From assembly GCA_031282905.1 (NCBI GenBank), contig JAITCV010000086.1, positions 1 to 27,723 of the forward strand: a stretch of 27,723 nucleotides of DNA, written 5' to 3'. The DNA is from Azoarcus sp. (lineage in GTDB: Bacteria; Pseudomonadota; Gammaproteobacteria; Burkholderiales; Rhodocyclaceae). Position numbers and translations under genes: made by a program. Position 1 is the first letter of the stretch; the number at the start of each line of letters is the position of its first letter. Of this stretch, positions 1-7,882 are shown piece by piece. The notes below the pieces were generated by a model that did no database searches, was not told the origin of the DNA, and saw only the letters and a list, made by a program, of their open reading frames with translations.

Positions 1-758
1 CCGAAGCCAGCGAGGCGGTCCAGAAGTTCGGCGTGGGTCGCGGGCGCGAAATCTTCCGCCGCGCCGATGCCGTAGGCAAAAAAGCGCAAGGGGCGGCTGC
101 GGGCGATGGCGGGGTCGAGCTGGCGGACGCTGCCCGCCGCGCCATTCCTGGGATTGACCAGGGTCTTTTCACCGCGTGCTTTCGCTTTTTCGTTATAGGC
201 GAGCAAATCGTCGCGCCGCATGTAGGCTTCGCCGCGCACTTCCAGGAGCGGCGGCGCTTGGCCTGCCAGGCGCAGGGGAATGTCGCGCACGGTTTTGAGA
301 TTCTGGGTGACGTCTTCGCCGGTCAGGCCGTCGCCCCGGGTCGCGCCCTGGATCAGCACGCCGTTTTCATAGCGCAGGCTGACCGCCAGACCGTCGAATT
401 TCAGTTCCGCCACGTATTCAAGCTCGGCGCTTGCGGCAAGTTCCAGTTCGCGGCGCACGCGGGCGTCGAAGTTTCCCGCGCCATTGGCGGTGGTGTCGGT
501 CTCGGTCTGGATGGAGAGCATGGGCACGGCATGCACGACCTGGGCGAATTGTTCCAGGGGCCGACCACCGACCCGCTGCGTCGGCGAGGCGGAGGAGCGG
601 AATTCAGGGTATTGCGCCTCCAGTGCCTGGAGTTCGCGGAAGATGGCGTCATAGTCCGCGTCGGAGATCGTGGGCGCGTCGAGTTCGTAGTACGCACGGT
701 TGTGGGTTTCGATTTCCGCGCGCAAGGCGGCAATGCGCGCTTTTACCGGTTCGCTCAT
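1..758 (-). CDS. ligA: NAD-dependent DNA ligase LigA, N-terminal part (3' end outside window)
   Basis: Seals nicks in duplex DNA using NAD+ during replication and repair. The visible 252 residues hold the Ia region (HNRAYYELDAPTISDADYD, residues 19-37) and the adenylation domain. The nucleotide-binding stretch MLSIQTETDTT begins at residue 80, and the catalytic lysine motif KFDG lies at 120-123 (K120). Further on are EVRGEAYM and the NPRNGAAGSVRQLDP segment, and the reading is lost while still in the adenylation domain. LSIQTETD in place of the common LSLDNAF is the form I associate with betaproteobacterial LigA. The ATG overlaps the zipA stop in an ATGA arrangement, so the two genes are probably translationally coupled in an smc-zipA-ligA operon. 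Identity is secure. The OB, zinc-finger, HhH and BRCT domains cannot be judged because they lie beyond position 1. Confidence 0.96.
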   Translation of the reverse strand, partial: MSEPVKARIAALRAEIETHNRAYYELDAPTISDADYDAIFRELQALEAQYPEFRSSASPTQRVGGRPLEQFAQVVHAVPMLSIQTETDTTANGAGNFDARVRRELELAASAELEYVAELKFDGLAVSLRYENGVLIQGATRGDGLTGEDVTQNLKTVRDIPLRLAGQAPPLLEVRGEAYMRRDDLLAYNEKAKARGEKTLVNPRNGAAGSVRQLDPAIARSRPLRFFAYGIGAAEDFAPATHAELLDRLAGF

Positions 759-1903
759 GCTTCGAACAGGCGCAGGGCCAGCGGACTGCCCGCCGGAATG
801 CCGCTGGCGGCCATGCTGTCCTGGTAGCGTTGGATGCTCGAACGGATCAGCAGGATATCGTCCGTTCCCAGTTCCTTACCGTTGTCATCGACCACGATGG
901 CCTTGAGTTTGTCGGCCAGCCGCATGGCGAGCGTCATCATGTGTTCGAATTCCTCCACGGCTTGTTCCACTCTGGGCAGGTCGAGCATGAGGGCGATGCC
1001 TTCGGTGCGCAAATCGTTCAGGTTCTTGCGCGTAAACAGCTCGGCGCCGCTATTGACCAGGGCGTAAACGGTAACCCCTTTGTCATTGACGGCGTGAAAG
1101 CTGCCGTCAGAAGATAGCCTCAGCCCCGCGGCCTTGGCCAGCGGCTTGATTTCGCTGCCCAGGAAAACCTGCTCCGGCGCGGTGACGAGGTTGATGACGA
1201 TCTGTACGTCGACCTTGGCGCAGAAACGGTCGAGTTCCGCCGCGCCGCCCAATACTTCGGCGCGCGTCGGTTGTTCCGCGAGCACGGCGCGGAACTGTTC
1301 GGCCAGGCGCTGCATGCCTCCGGTGAAGCGGAGAAAATCGCCTTCGCCGACCGCGCCCTTGCGGTCGACCAGTTGCATCGCGGCCAGAAACCAGTGATGC
1401 GCGCCGCTGGAGTGAGCATCGATCCGCCGCCAGCGGTTCAGGCCGTCGTCGAAGGCGTACCAGATCAGCGGACGGGAGAGCCCTTCCAGTATCTGGCTCT
1501 GGGCCGCCCAGAGTTTCGTTACGTCGATCGCCGAGTCCGTGGCCTCGATGCGGATGTTGCAATCGACGCGCGAATCGACTTCGGCCGGCAGCGCCGGCGG
1601 CACCCGCGCGCCGCCCTGATCCACCCGGCGTTCGGCATCGCCATCGTCGCCATCGCCGATGCCCGTATCGTCAACGTCGTCATCATCGGCGATCACCGGA
1701 TCGCGCCGCCAGCCGTCGTCATCCTGCGGTTCGTCGAGCAGCACATCGGGATGCCTGGGGCCAAACACATCGTCGGCTCTTTTGCGATGGCGGTTTTCCT
1801 GCCATCTGCTGTAGATGAACACGAGTATGACAACAAGCACACCCGCCGCGATCAACGCGATCTGCAGTCCGCCATCCATGGCCGCACCGTTTTCACTATT
1901 CAT
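755..1903 (-). CDS. zipA: Cell division protein ZipA
   Basis: ZipA tethers FtsZ protofilaments to the inner membrane. The product of about 382 residues has an N-terminal membrane anchor (GGLQIALIAAGVLVVILVFI), then a basic stop-transfer stretch and an acidic, low-complexity linker rich in D, R and P. It ends in a ZipA C-terminal FtsZ-binding domain of about 130-140 residues, with recognisable segments such as GDFLRFTGGMQ, IKPLAKAAGLRL and FTRKNLNDLRTEGIALMLD. The orientation matches ZipA: a very short periplasmic N-terminus and a cytoplasmic remainder. The start is uncertain. ATGs at 1909, 1903 and 1879 are all in frame with no clear Shine-Dalgarno sequence; 1879 would put the anchor at the extreme N-terminus as in E. 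coli. The frame stays open upstream to 2146, but that part does not look like ZipA. It lies between smc and ligA and overlaps ligA by an ATGA. Confidence 0.9.
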   Translation of the reverse strand: MNSENGAAMDGGLQIALIAAGVLVVILVFIYSRWQENRHRKRADDVFGPRHPDVLLDEPQDDDGWRRDPVIADDDDVDDTGIGDGDDGDAERRVDQGGARVPPALPAEVDSRVDCNIRIEATDSAIDVTKLWAAQSQILEGLSRPLIWYAFDDGLNRWRRIDAHSSGAHHWFLAAMQLVDRKGAVGEGDFLRFTGGMQRLAEQFRAVLAEQPTRAEVLGGAAELDRFCAKVDVQIVINLVTAPEQVFLGSEIKPLAKAAGLRLSSDGSFHAVNDKGVTVYALVNSGAELFTRKNLNDLRTEGIALMLDLPRVEQAVEEFEHMMTLAMRLADKLKAIVVDDNGKELGTDDILLIRSSIQRYQDSMAASGIPAGSPLALRLFEA

Positions 1904-1905
1904 AA

Positions 1906-2058
1906 TCATCGCCCGTATCGTCGTTGTTGGCGCGCGCGGGATCGCGCCGCCAGCCTTCCAGTCTCCGTGACTCCTTTCAGTCTCCGACAGCCAAGACGCC
2001 AGGATTCCCGCCGTTCGCCATCCATGCCCGCCGTTTCCATCGCTCCAGCTTGCCTCAT
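1906..2058 (-). CDS. Possible 50-residue linking ORF between smc and zipA
   Basis: A short reading frame starts with an ATG that overlaps the smc stop (ATGA, 2058-2055). It ends with a TGA that overlaps the first possible zipA ATG (1909-1907). The predicted peptide begins MRQAGAMETAG and is strongly basic, with an arginine-rich end (RARQQRRYGR). I recognise no family. The double overlap would allow ribosomes to pass from smc to zipA by re-initiation, and this is the only support for it. The zipA frame is also open across this stretch, so this may be chance in GC-rich DNA. Low confidence that a functional peptide is made. Confidence 0.2.
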   Translation of the reverse strand: MRQAGAMETAGMDGERRESWRLGCRRLKGVTETGRLAARSRARQQRRYGR

Positions 2059-5000
2059 GCCGCCACCGGTTCGGCCAGGCGCAGGGCCTCCTCGATATCC
2101 ACTTCCACCACGCGCGACACGCCTTGTTCCTGCATCGTAACGCCAATCAGTTGTTGAGCCACCTCCATGGTGATTTTACTGTGACTGATGAAGATGAATT
2201 GGGTCTGCAATGACATTCGCTTCACCATCCGGCTGTAACGCCCGGTGTTGGTGTCGTCGAGCGGCGCATCCACCTCGTCGAGCATGCAGAATGGCGCCGG
2301 ATTGAGCTGGAACATCGCAAAGACCAGCGCGATCGCGGTGAGCGCCTTCTCGCCGCCGGAGAGCAGGTGGATGGAGGCGTTTTTCTTGCCCGGCGGCTGG
2401 GCGACGATCTGGATGCCCGCGTCGAGGATTTCCTCGCCGGTGAGCACCAGTTCGGCCCGGCCACCGCCGAAGAGTTGCGGAAACATGCTGCCAAAATGTT
2501 CATTGACCGTATTGTAAGTGGCTTGCAACTGTTCGCGGGTTTCGCGGTCGATGCGGCGGATGGCGTCTTCCAGGGTTTCGATCGCCTGGAGCAGGTCGTC
2601 GTTCTGGGCGTCGAGATAGCCTTTGCGCTCGGCGGCGTTCGCCAGTTCCTCGACCGCGGCGAGGTTGACCGCGCCCAGTTCGCTGATTTCGCGGGCCAGC
2701 CGCGTCACTTCGCGTTGGATGGCGGCTTCCTTGGGCGCGTCGGCAAGCAGCGGCGCGAGGCGGATTTCATCGGCGTTCGCTTCTTGCAGGCGCTCATTGA
2801 ACTGGGCCACCGCCAGTTCCGCCGCTTGCACCGCCAGGCGCAGTTCGGCGACGCGTTCCCGCAGCGGCGCGGCTTCATGCTCGGTGCGCAGGCGCAATTC
2901 CTCGGTCTCGCGCAGGACGGCGGCGGCGCTCTCCAGCGCGTCACGGCGGGCGGCGAGCGCGGTTTCACGGCTGGCGCGGGTTTCCAGCGCGACTTGCAGG
3001 GCCGCGTGGCTGCGTCCGGCGTCGGTTGCTTCCAGTTCGCTTTCGCGGCTGGCGCGCTCGGCGGCGACGCGCTCGAGCTGCTCCGCCGCCAGTTGCGCGT
3101 TGCGGGCATTGTCTTCGAGCTTGCCTTCGCATTCGCGCGCGGAAAAATGGGCTTCCTGCAATTCGCGGGCGAGCGATTGTTCCAGCGTGCGCATCGAACG
3201 CAAGGCGTCCTCGCGCTCGCGCAGCACCTCGGTCGCGCTGTCGAGCTGGACGCGCTGCAAATCGGCGAGTTCACTGGCGCGGCTGTATTCAAGCTCGGCG
3301 CGGGCGTGACGCTCGCGCTCTCCGCCTTCCTGGTGCGCCAGATCGGCCAGATCGCTTTCGATGCGCGTGCGGCGCTCCTCGGCGCGGGCGAGTTCCTGGC
3401 TGAGTTTGAGCACTTCGACCTCGTCGGCGTGCAACGCGGCTTGTGCGGCCTGCGCTTCGCGGCGGCGAGTGTCGATGTGTTCTTGCAAACCGGTGGCCGA
3501 TGCTTCCGCGCCGAGCAAGACGTCATGGGCCAGCCGCGCGTCGTCTTCGAGCGCTTGTTGACGCGCGCCCAGCGCGTCGATTTCGCGTTGGCGTTCGATG
3601 ACTCCCCGGGTGCGGCTGTCGGGGACGAAATGCACCAGCGCGTGGCGGCTGAGCGCCTGCCCCGCGCGGCTGACCAGCACGACGCCGGGCGCAAGCTGGG
3701 CGCGGCGCGGCAGCCAGTCGTCGAGGCGGTCGACCGCGAACCAGCCGCGCAGCCAATCATCGAGCAGCGGCGCGAGCCGGGCATCCGCCTGGACATGGAC
3801 GGCGAGCGGCGCGCAGCCGGGGGCATCGTCGCCAGACAGCGGCGCGCTCTTCTGTTCCGCGCCATCGGCAAAGCCCAGCGCCAGGGAAGCGGGCGGCGGG
3901 GTGTCGAGCATGTCGGCGGCCAATTTGCCCTCCACGTCCGTCGTCAGCGCGGCCAGCCGCTCGCGCAACGCGGCTTCGAGCGCTGCTTCCCAGCCTTCAT
4001 CCACCTTGAGTTCCCGCCACAGCGGCGCGAGCTCCTGATGACCGTGGCTGGCAAGCCAATCGCCCAATTCGCCCTGGCTGGCGACCTGGGCCTGGAGTTG
4101 CACCAAAGCGTTGCGTTGCGCGCGCAATTCGGTCAGGCGGCGTTGCACGCCGCGCTCGGCCTCCATCGCGTCCTTGAGCGCGGCCTGGGCGGCGGGCAGG
4201 CGGGCTTGGGCGGCGGCGATTTCCTGTTGCAAGGCGTCGAGCGTTTCACGCCGGACTTCGAGCCGGGCCTCGCGTTCCGCCACCGCGCGCGCGTCCGGTC
4301 CGGCGATGGCGCCGCGTTCGCCTTCCAGCCGGGCGTGGCGCTGGATGAGCGCGTCGAGCGCGCGCTGGGCATGGGCGCAGTTGGCTTCTTCCAGCCGCGA
4401 TTGTTGCTCGGTCGCGCTCAGTTCGCGGCGCACCGCGGCGGCGGTGGCATCGGCCATGGCGCGCGCGGATTCCAGTTCCGGCAGGCGGTCGGCAATCTCC
4501 ACATGGCGGGCCTCGGCCTGTTCCGCGCGCAGATTCGCGTTGTCGCCGAGCGCCTGCCAGCGGGCGCGCTCATCGGCGAGCGCATTGGCGCGCGCGCGCC
4601 AATGCTCGTGATCGAGATCGAGCTGGTGCAGCCGCGCTTCCAGGCGTTGCCGGGTCTCGGCCAGGTGGCGCAACTCGGCTTCCAGCCGGGTGACTTCGGC
4701 GCTGACCGCGAACAGGTCGCTTTGCGCGATGTGCACGGCCTCCGAAGCCTCCAGATGCGCGCCGCGCAGGTCTTCGAGACGGGATTCGAGCGCCTGCAAG
4801 CGGGCGTTGTCGGTATCGATGCGCGCGGAGGATGCCGCCAGTTCTCCGGCCAGCCGGGCCTGTCCGTCGCGGGCCTCGTTTCTTTTCACCAGCCACAGCA
4901 GTTGCTGGCGTTCCTCGTGCGCGGCGGAAAGATCGCGGTAACGGCGGGCGACTTCGGCCTGCGCTTCGAGATGGACGACGCGCTCGCCCAATTCCATGCG

Positions 5001-5591
5001 TATATCATCGAGACGGGTGAGGTTGTCGCGCGCGTCCGCCAGGCGTCCCTCGGTTTCACGCCGCCGCTCACGGTAACGGGTCACACCCGCGGCTTCTTCG
5101 AGAAAGCCGCGCACTTCTTCCGGGCGGGCCTCGATGATGCGCGAAATCATGCCCTGCTCGATGATGGCGTAGGCGCGCGGCCCCAGTCCCGTACCGAGAA
5201 AGAGGTCGACCACATCCTTCCTGCGGACATGGACGTTGTTGATGTAATAGGAGGATTCGCCGGTGCGCTCCAGCACCCGGCGCACCGCGATTTCGGCGTA
5301 ACGCGACCACTGTCCGGCGGCCTTGCCCATATTGTTGTCGAACACCAGCTCGACGCTGGCGCGCGAGACGGGTTTGCGGGTGGTCGAACCATTGAAGATC
5401 ACGTCCTGCATCGATTCGCCGCGCAAGGCCGAAGCGCGGGTCTCGCCCAGCACCCAGCGCACCGCGTCGATGATATTGGATTTGCCGCAGCCGTTGGGGC
5501 CGACCACGCCGACCAGATTGCCCGGCATGAGCACCGTGGTCGGGTCGACAAAGGTCTTGAAACCGGCGAGTTTCAGCTTGGCTAGTCGCAA
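2055..5591 (-). CDS. smc: Chromosome segregation protein SMC
   Basis: The SMC ATPase dimerises and, with ScpA/ScpB, organises and segregates the chromosome. From the proposed TTG start the protein has 1178 residues, the usual SMC size. Walker A is GPNGCGKS at residues 31-38. Long charged coiled coils flank a hinge region in the middle (around GDWLASHGHQEL to VLVSRAGQALSR). The C-terminal head has the signature LLSGGEKALTAIAL near 1076-1089, Walker B CMLDEVDAPLDD near 1102-1113 and a switch histidine in FISHSK. The start is inferred because the family begins MRLAKLKLAGFKTFVDPT and the codon before R is TTG. The frame continues upstream to 5819 with a low-complexity lysine/arginine/threonine stretch that is not SMC-like; an ATG at 5648 is the alternative. 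It is divergent from dapC. Confidence 0.95.
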   Translation of the reverse strand: MRLAKLKLAGFKTFVDPTTVLMPGNLVGVVGPNGCGKSNIIDAVRWVLGETRASALRGESMQDVIFNGSTTRKPVSRASVELVFDNNMGKAAGQWSRYAEIAVRRVLERTGESSYYINNVHVRRKDVVDLFLGTGLGPRAYAIIEQGMISRIIEARPEEVRGFLEEAAGVTRYRERRRETEGRLADARDNLTRLDDIRMELGERVVHLEAQAEVARRYRDLSAAHEERQQLLWLVKRNEARDGQARLAGELAASSARIDTDNARLQALESRLEDLRGAHLEASEAVHIAQSDLFAVSAEVTRLEAELRHLAETRQRLEARLHQLDLDHEHWRARANALADERARWQALGDNANLRAEQAEARHVEIADRLPELESARAMADATAAAVRRELSATEQQSRLEEANCAHAQRALDALIQRHARLEGERGAIAGPDARAVAEREARLEVRRETLDALQQEIAAAQARLPAAQAALKDAMEAERGVQRRLTELRAQRNALVQLQAQVASQGELGDWLASHGHQELAPLWRELKVDEGWEAALEAALRERLAALTTDVEGKLAADMLDTPPPASLALGFADGAEQKSAPLSGDDAPGCAPLAVHVQADARLAPLLDDWLRGWFAVDRLDDWLPRRAQLAPGVVLVSRAGQALSRHALVHFVPDSRTRGVIERQREIDALGARQQALEDDARLAHDVLLGAEASATGLQEHIDTRRREAQAAQAALHADEVEVLKLSQELARAEERRTRIESDLADLAHQEGGERERHARAELEYSRASELADLQRVQLDSATEVLREREDALRSMRTLEQSLARELQEAHFSARECEGKLEDNARNAQLAAEQLERVAAERASRESELEATDAGRSHAALQVALETRASRETALAARRDALESAAAVLRETEELRLRTEHEAAPLRERVAELRLAVQAAELAVAQFNERLQEANADEIRLAPLLADAPKEAAIQREVTRLAREISELGAVNLAAVEELANAAERKGYLDAQNDDLLQAIETLEDAIRRIDRETREQLQATYNTVNEHFGSMFPQLFGGGRAELVLTGEEILDAGIQIVAQPPGKKNASIHLLSGGEKALTAIALVFAMFQLNPAPFCMLDEVDAPLDDTNTGRYSRMVKRMSLQTQFIFISHSKITMEVAQQLIGVTMQEQGVSRVVEVDIEEALRLAEPVAA

Positions 5592-5764
5592 GATCGGACG
5601 GCTCGGATAAAGGACGGGGAAGGCGAAGAAAACGGGGCATGATACCATCGTCGGCCTTTTGCTTTGGCGGTGTGCGCTTTCGTGGCTTTCGCGTGCTTTG
5701 GTACGCTTGGGCGCGTTTTCTCGTGTTTTGGTGTGTTTTTTGTCCTTGCCCTGCGATTTTCTCC
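5592..5764. promoter_or_regulatory. Divergent smc/dapC promoter region with phased T-tracts (probable curved DNA)
   Basis: This 173-base gap separates two divergent genes. On the plus strand T-runs of 2-6 bases are centred near 5679, 5688, 5698, 5707, 5717, 5727, 5738, 5746 and 5758, which is very close to one per helical turn. Phased A/T tracts of this kind bend DNA in a constant direction. I see no convincing -35/-10 pair or Shine-Dalgarno sequence. Curvature is inferred from spacing; several tracts are only 2-3 bases and would bend weakly. Confidence 0.5.
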
Positions 5765-6958
5765 TTGAATCCCGATCTTTCCCGCCTTCAGCCCTATCCG
5801 TTCGAGAAACTGCGCGCATTGTTCGCCGGGCTGACCCCGCCCGCCGGACTCGCGCCGATCCGGCTCTCCATCGGCGAACCGTGCCACCCCGCGCCGCCTT
5901 TCATCGGCGAGGCCCTGAGCGCGCATATCGACGGCCTGTCCATCTACCCCGCCACTCTGGGCAGCCTCGAACTGCGCGAGGCCATCGCCGGCTGGCTTTC
6001 CCGCCGCTACGCTTTGCCCGCGGTCGATCCCGCAACCCAGGTCATCCCGGTCAATGGCACCCGCGAAGCCTTGTTCGCCATCGCCCAATGCGTGGTCGAT
6101 GGCCACGCCGGGGCCAGGGTATTGAGCCCCAATCCGTTCTACCAGATCTACGAAGGCGCGGCGCTCCTCGCCGGGGCCACGCCGGTCTTCATCAACAATC
6201 TGCCCGAAACCGGCTACGCCCCGGATTTTTCCGCGCTGCCCGAAGCACTCTGGCGCGATATCCAGCTCGTCTATGTCTGTTCGCCCGCCAACCCGACCGG
6301 GCGGGTATTGCGGCTCGATGAATGGAAACAGTTGTTCGATCTGGCCGACCGTCATGATTTTGTCATCGCCGCCGACGAGTGTTATGGCGAAATCTACCCC
6401 GACGAGGCCCATCCGCCGATCGGCGCGCTCGAAGCGGCGCACCAACTGGGCCGCGTCGACTACCGCAATATCGTCAGTTTCTTCAGCCTCTCCAAACGCT
6501 CGAACGTGCCCGGCCTGCGCTCGGGTTTCGTCGCCGGAGACGCGGCCATCCTCGGGAAGTTCCTGCTCTACCGCACCTACCAGGGCTGCCAGATGAGCCC
6601 GGCGGTACAGGCGGCCTCCGCCGCGGCCTGGCGGGACGAAAGCCACGTCATCGAAAATCGCAGGCTCTACCGCGAAAAGTTCGCCCGCGTCACCCCACTG
6701 CTCGCCCCCCATCTCGATGTCGCGCCGCCCGAGGCCGGTTTTTACCTGTGGGCGCGCACCCCCGTCGCCGATACCGAGTTCGCATGCCGTCTACAAGCGG
6801 ATTACAATGTCGCGGTCTTGCCCGGCAGCTTTCTTGCCCGCGAGGCCGGCGGCGTCAATCCCGGCGCGAATTTCGTGCGCATCGCGCTGGTGGCCGATCT
6901 GGCCGAATGCCTAGCCGCCGCCGAACGCATCGTCGCCTGCTGCGGGCAATTTCACTGA
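5765..6958 (+). CDS. dapC: Succinyldiaminopimelate transaminase DapC
   Basis: A PLP-dependent class I/II aminotransferase that converts N-succinyl-2-amino-6-ketopimelate to N-succinyl-LL-diaminopimelate, using glutamate as donor. The 397-residue product begins NPDLSRLQPYPFEKLR, typical of this DapC group. It contains the substrate/PLP motif SPANPTG (173-179), the PLP-pyridine aspartate in AADECYGEIY (D204), the Schiff-base lysine in SLSKRSN (K244) and the carboxylate-binding arginine in NFVRIAL (R372). The start is assigned to TTG at 5765 because homology to the family begins at the next codon; the in-frame extension from 5639 is hydrophobic low-complexity sequence from the phased T-tract region. 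No clear Shine-Dalgarno sequence is present. DapD follows 48 bases later, which supports DapC over other aminotransferases such as ArgD-type or generic AspC-like enzymes. Confidence 0.93.
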   Translation: MNPDLSRLQPYPFEKLRALFAGLTPPAGLAPIRLSIGEPCHPAPPFIGEALSAHIDGLSIYPATLGSLELREAIAGWLSRRYALPAVDPATQVIPVNGTREALFAIAQCVVDGHAGARVLSPNPFYQIYEGAALLAGATPVFINNLPETGYAPDFSALPEALWRDIQLVYVCSPANPTGRVLRLDEWKQLFDLADRHDFVIAADECYGEIYPDEAHPPIGALEAAHQLGRVDYRNIVSFFSLSKRSNVPGLRSGFVAGDAAILGKFLLYRTYQGCQMSPAVQAASAAAWRDESHVIENRRLYREKFARVTPLLAPHLDVAPPEAGFYLWARTPVADTEFACRLQADYNVAVLPGSFLAREAGGVNPGANFVRIALVADLAECLAAAERIVACCGQFH

Positions 6959-7006
6959 AACCGTTCCGATCTCATCATTCGAACCCCGTAGAACAAGAGA
7001 AACACC

Positions 7007-7834
7007 ATGCCAGACCTTCAGTCTCTCCAGCGCGTCATCGACACCGCGTTCGACCATCGCGCCAACCTCTCCCCCGCCTCCGCCCCCGCCGAAATACGCG
7101 ACGCGGTGGAAACCGTGATCGCCGGACTCGATGACGGCACTCTGCGGGTGGCGGAAAAGAAAAATGGCCTCTGGCAAGTGAACCAGTGGATCAAGAAAGC
7201 CGTGCTGCTCTCCTTTCGCCTGCGTGACAACGAATTCATCCACGCCGGCGACCTCAACTACTTCGACAAGGTGCCGACCAAGTTCGGCGACTACACCCCC
7301 GAACGTTTCCAGCAAGGCGGCTTTCGCGTCGTGCCGCCCGCCGTGGCGCGCCGGGGCAGTTTCATCGCCCATGACGTGGTGCTGATGCCGTCCTACGTCA
7401 ACATCGGTGCCCGCATCGACACGGGCACCATGGTCGACACCTGGGCGACCGTCGGCTCCTGCGCCCAGATCGGCAAGAACGTCCACCTTTCGGGCGGCGT
7501 GGGCATCGGCGGCGTGCTCGAACCCGTGCAGGCCGGGCCGGTCATCATCGAGGACAACGTCTTCATCGGCGCGCGCTCGGAAGTGGTCGAAGGCGTCATC
7601 ATCGAAGAAAACGCGGTGCTGTCGATGGGGGTGTACATCGGCCAGAGCACCAAAATCTACGACCGCGAAACCGGCGAAATCCACCGTGGCCGCGTGCCCG
7701 CCGGTGCCGTGGTGGTGCCGGGCAGCCTGCCGTCGGACGATGGCAAATACAGCCTTTATTGCGCAATCATCGTCAAGAAAGTCGACGCCCAGACCCGCGC
7801 CAAGACTTCGCCCAACGAACTGCTGCGCGCCTGA
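7007..7834 (+). CDS. dapD: 2,3,4,5-tetrahydropyridine-2,6-dicarboxylate N-succinyltransferase DapD
   Basis: Transfers succinyl from succinyl-CoA to tetrahydrodipicolinate, opening the succinylase branch to meso-diaminopimelate and lysine. The 275 residues match the usual length (about 274). An N-terminal helical domain (DLQSLQRVIDTAFDHRAN) is followed by a left-handed beta-helix of hexapeptide repeats over roughly residues 115-235, with the conserved run RRGSFIAHDVVLMPSYVNIG and then GTMVDTWATVGSCAQIG, VHLSGGVGIGGVLEP and EDNVFIGARSEVVEG. The end KTSPNELLRA is also typical. The ATG follows a purine-rich AAGAGA. It lies between dapC and pilU in one directional run, so the pathway order in the cluster is nearly complete. 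Very secure. Confidence 0.97.
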   Translation: MPDLQSLQRVIDTAFDHRANLSPASAPAEIRDAVETVIAGLDDGTLRVAEKKNGLWQVNQWIKKAVLLSFRLRDNEFIHAGDLNYFDKVPTKFGDYTPERFQQGGFRVVPPAVARRGSFIAHDVVLMPSYVNIGARIDTGTMVDTWATVGSCAQIGKNVHLSGGVGIGGVLEPVQAGPVIIEDNVFIGARSEVVEGVIIEENAVLSMGVYIGQSTKIYDRETGEIHRGRVPAGAVVVPGSLPSDDGKYSLYCAIIVKKVDAQTRAKTSPNELLRA

Positions 7835-7882
7835 ACCTCCCACTCTTCCTGTCAATTTCCTTCCACCAGACCCCTACTCATC

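Noticed and set aside
2367..5585. A 1072-codon open frame on the plus strand opposite smc
   Set aside because: It is an antisense shadow of a GC-rich coding sequence; the smc frame carries all the family motifs and this one has none.
5592..5819. N-terminal extension of SMC rich in K, R and T (in-frame ATG 5819)
   Set aside because: It is the reverse reading of the phased T-tract region, lies outside the SMC fold, and overlaps the start of dapC.
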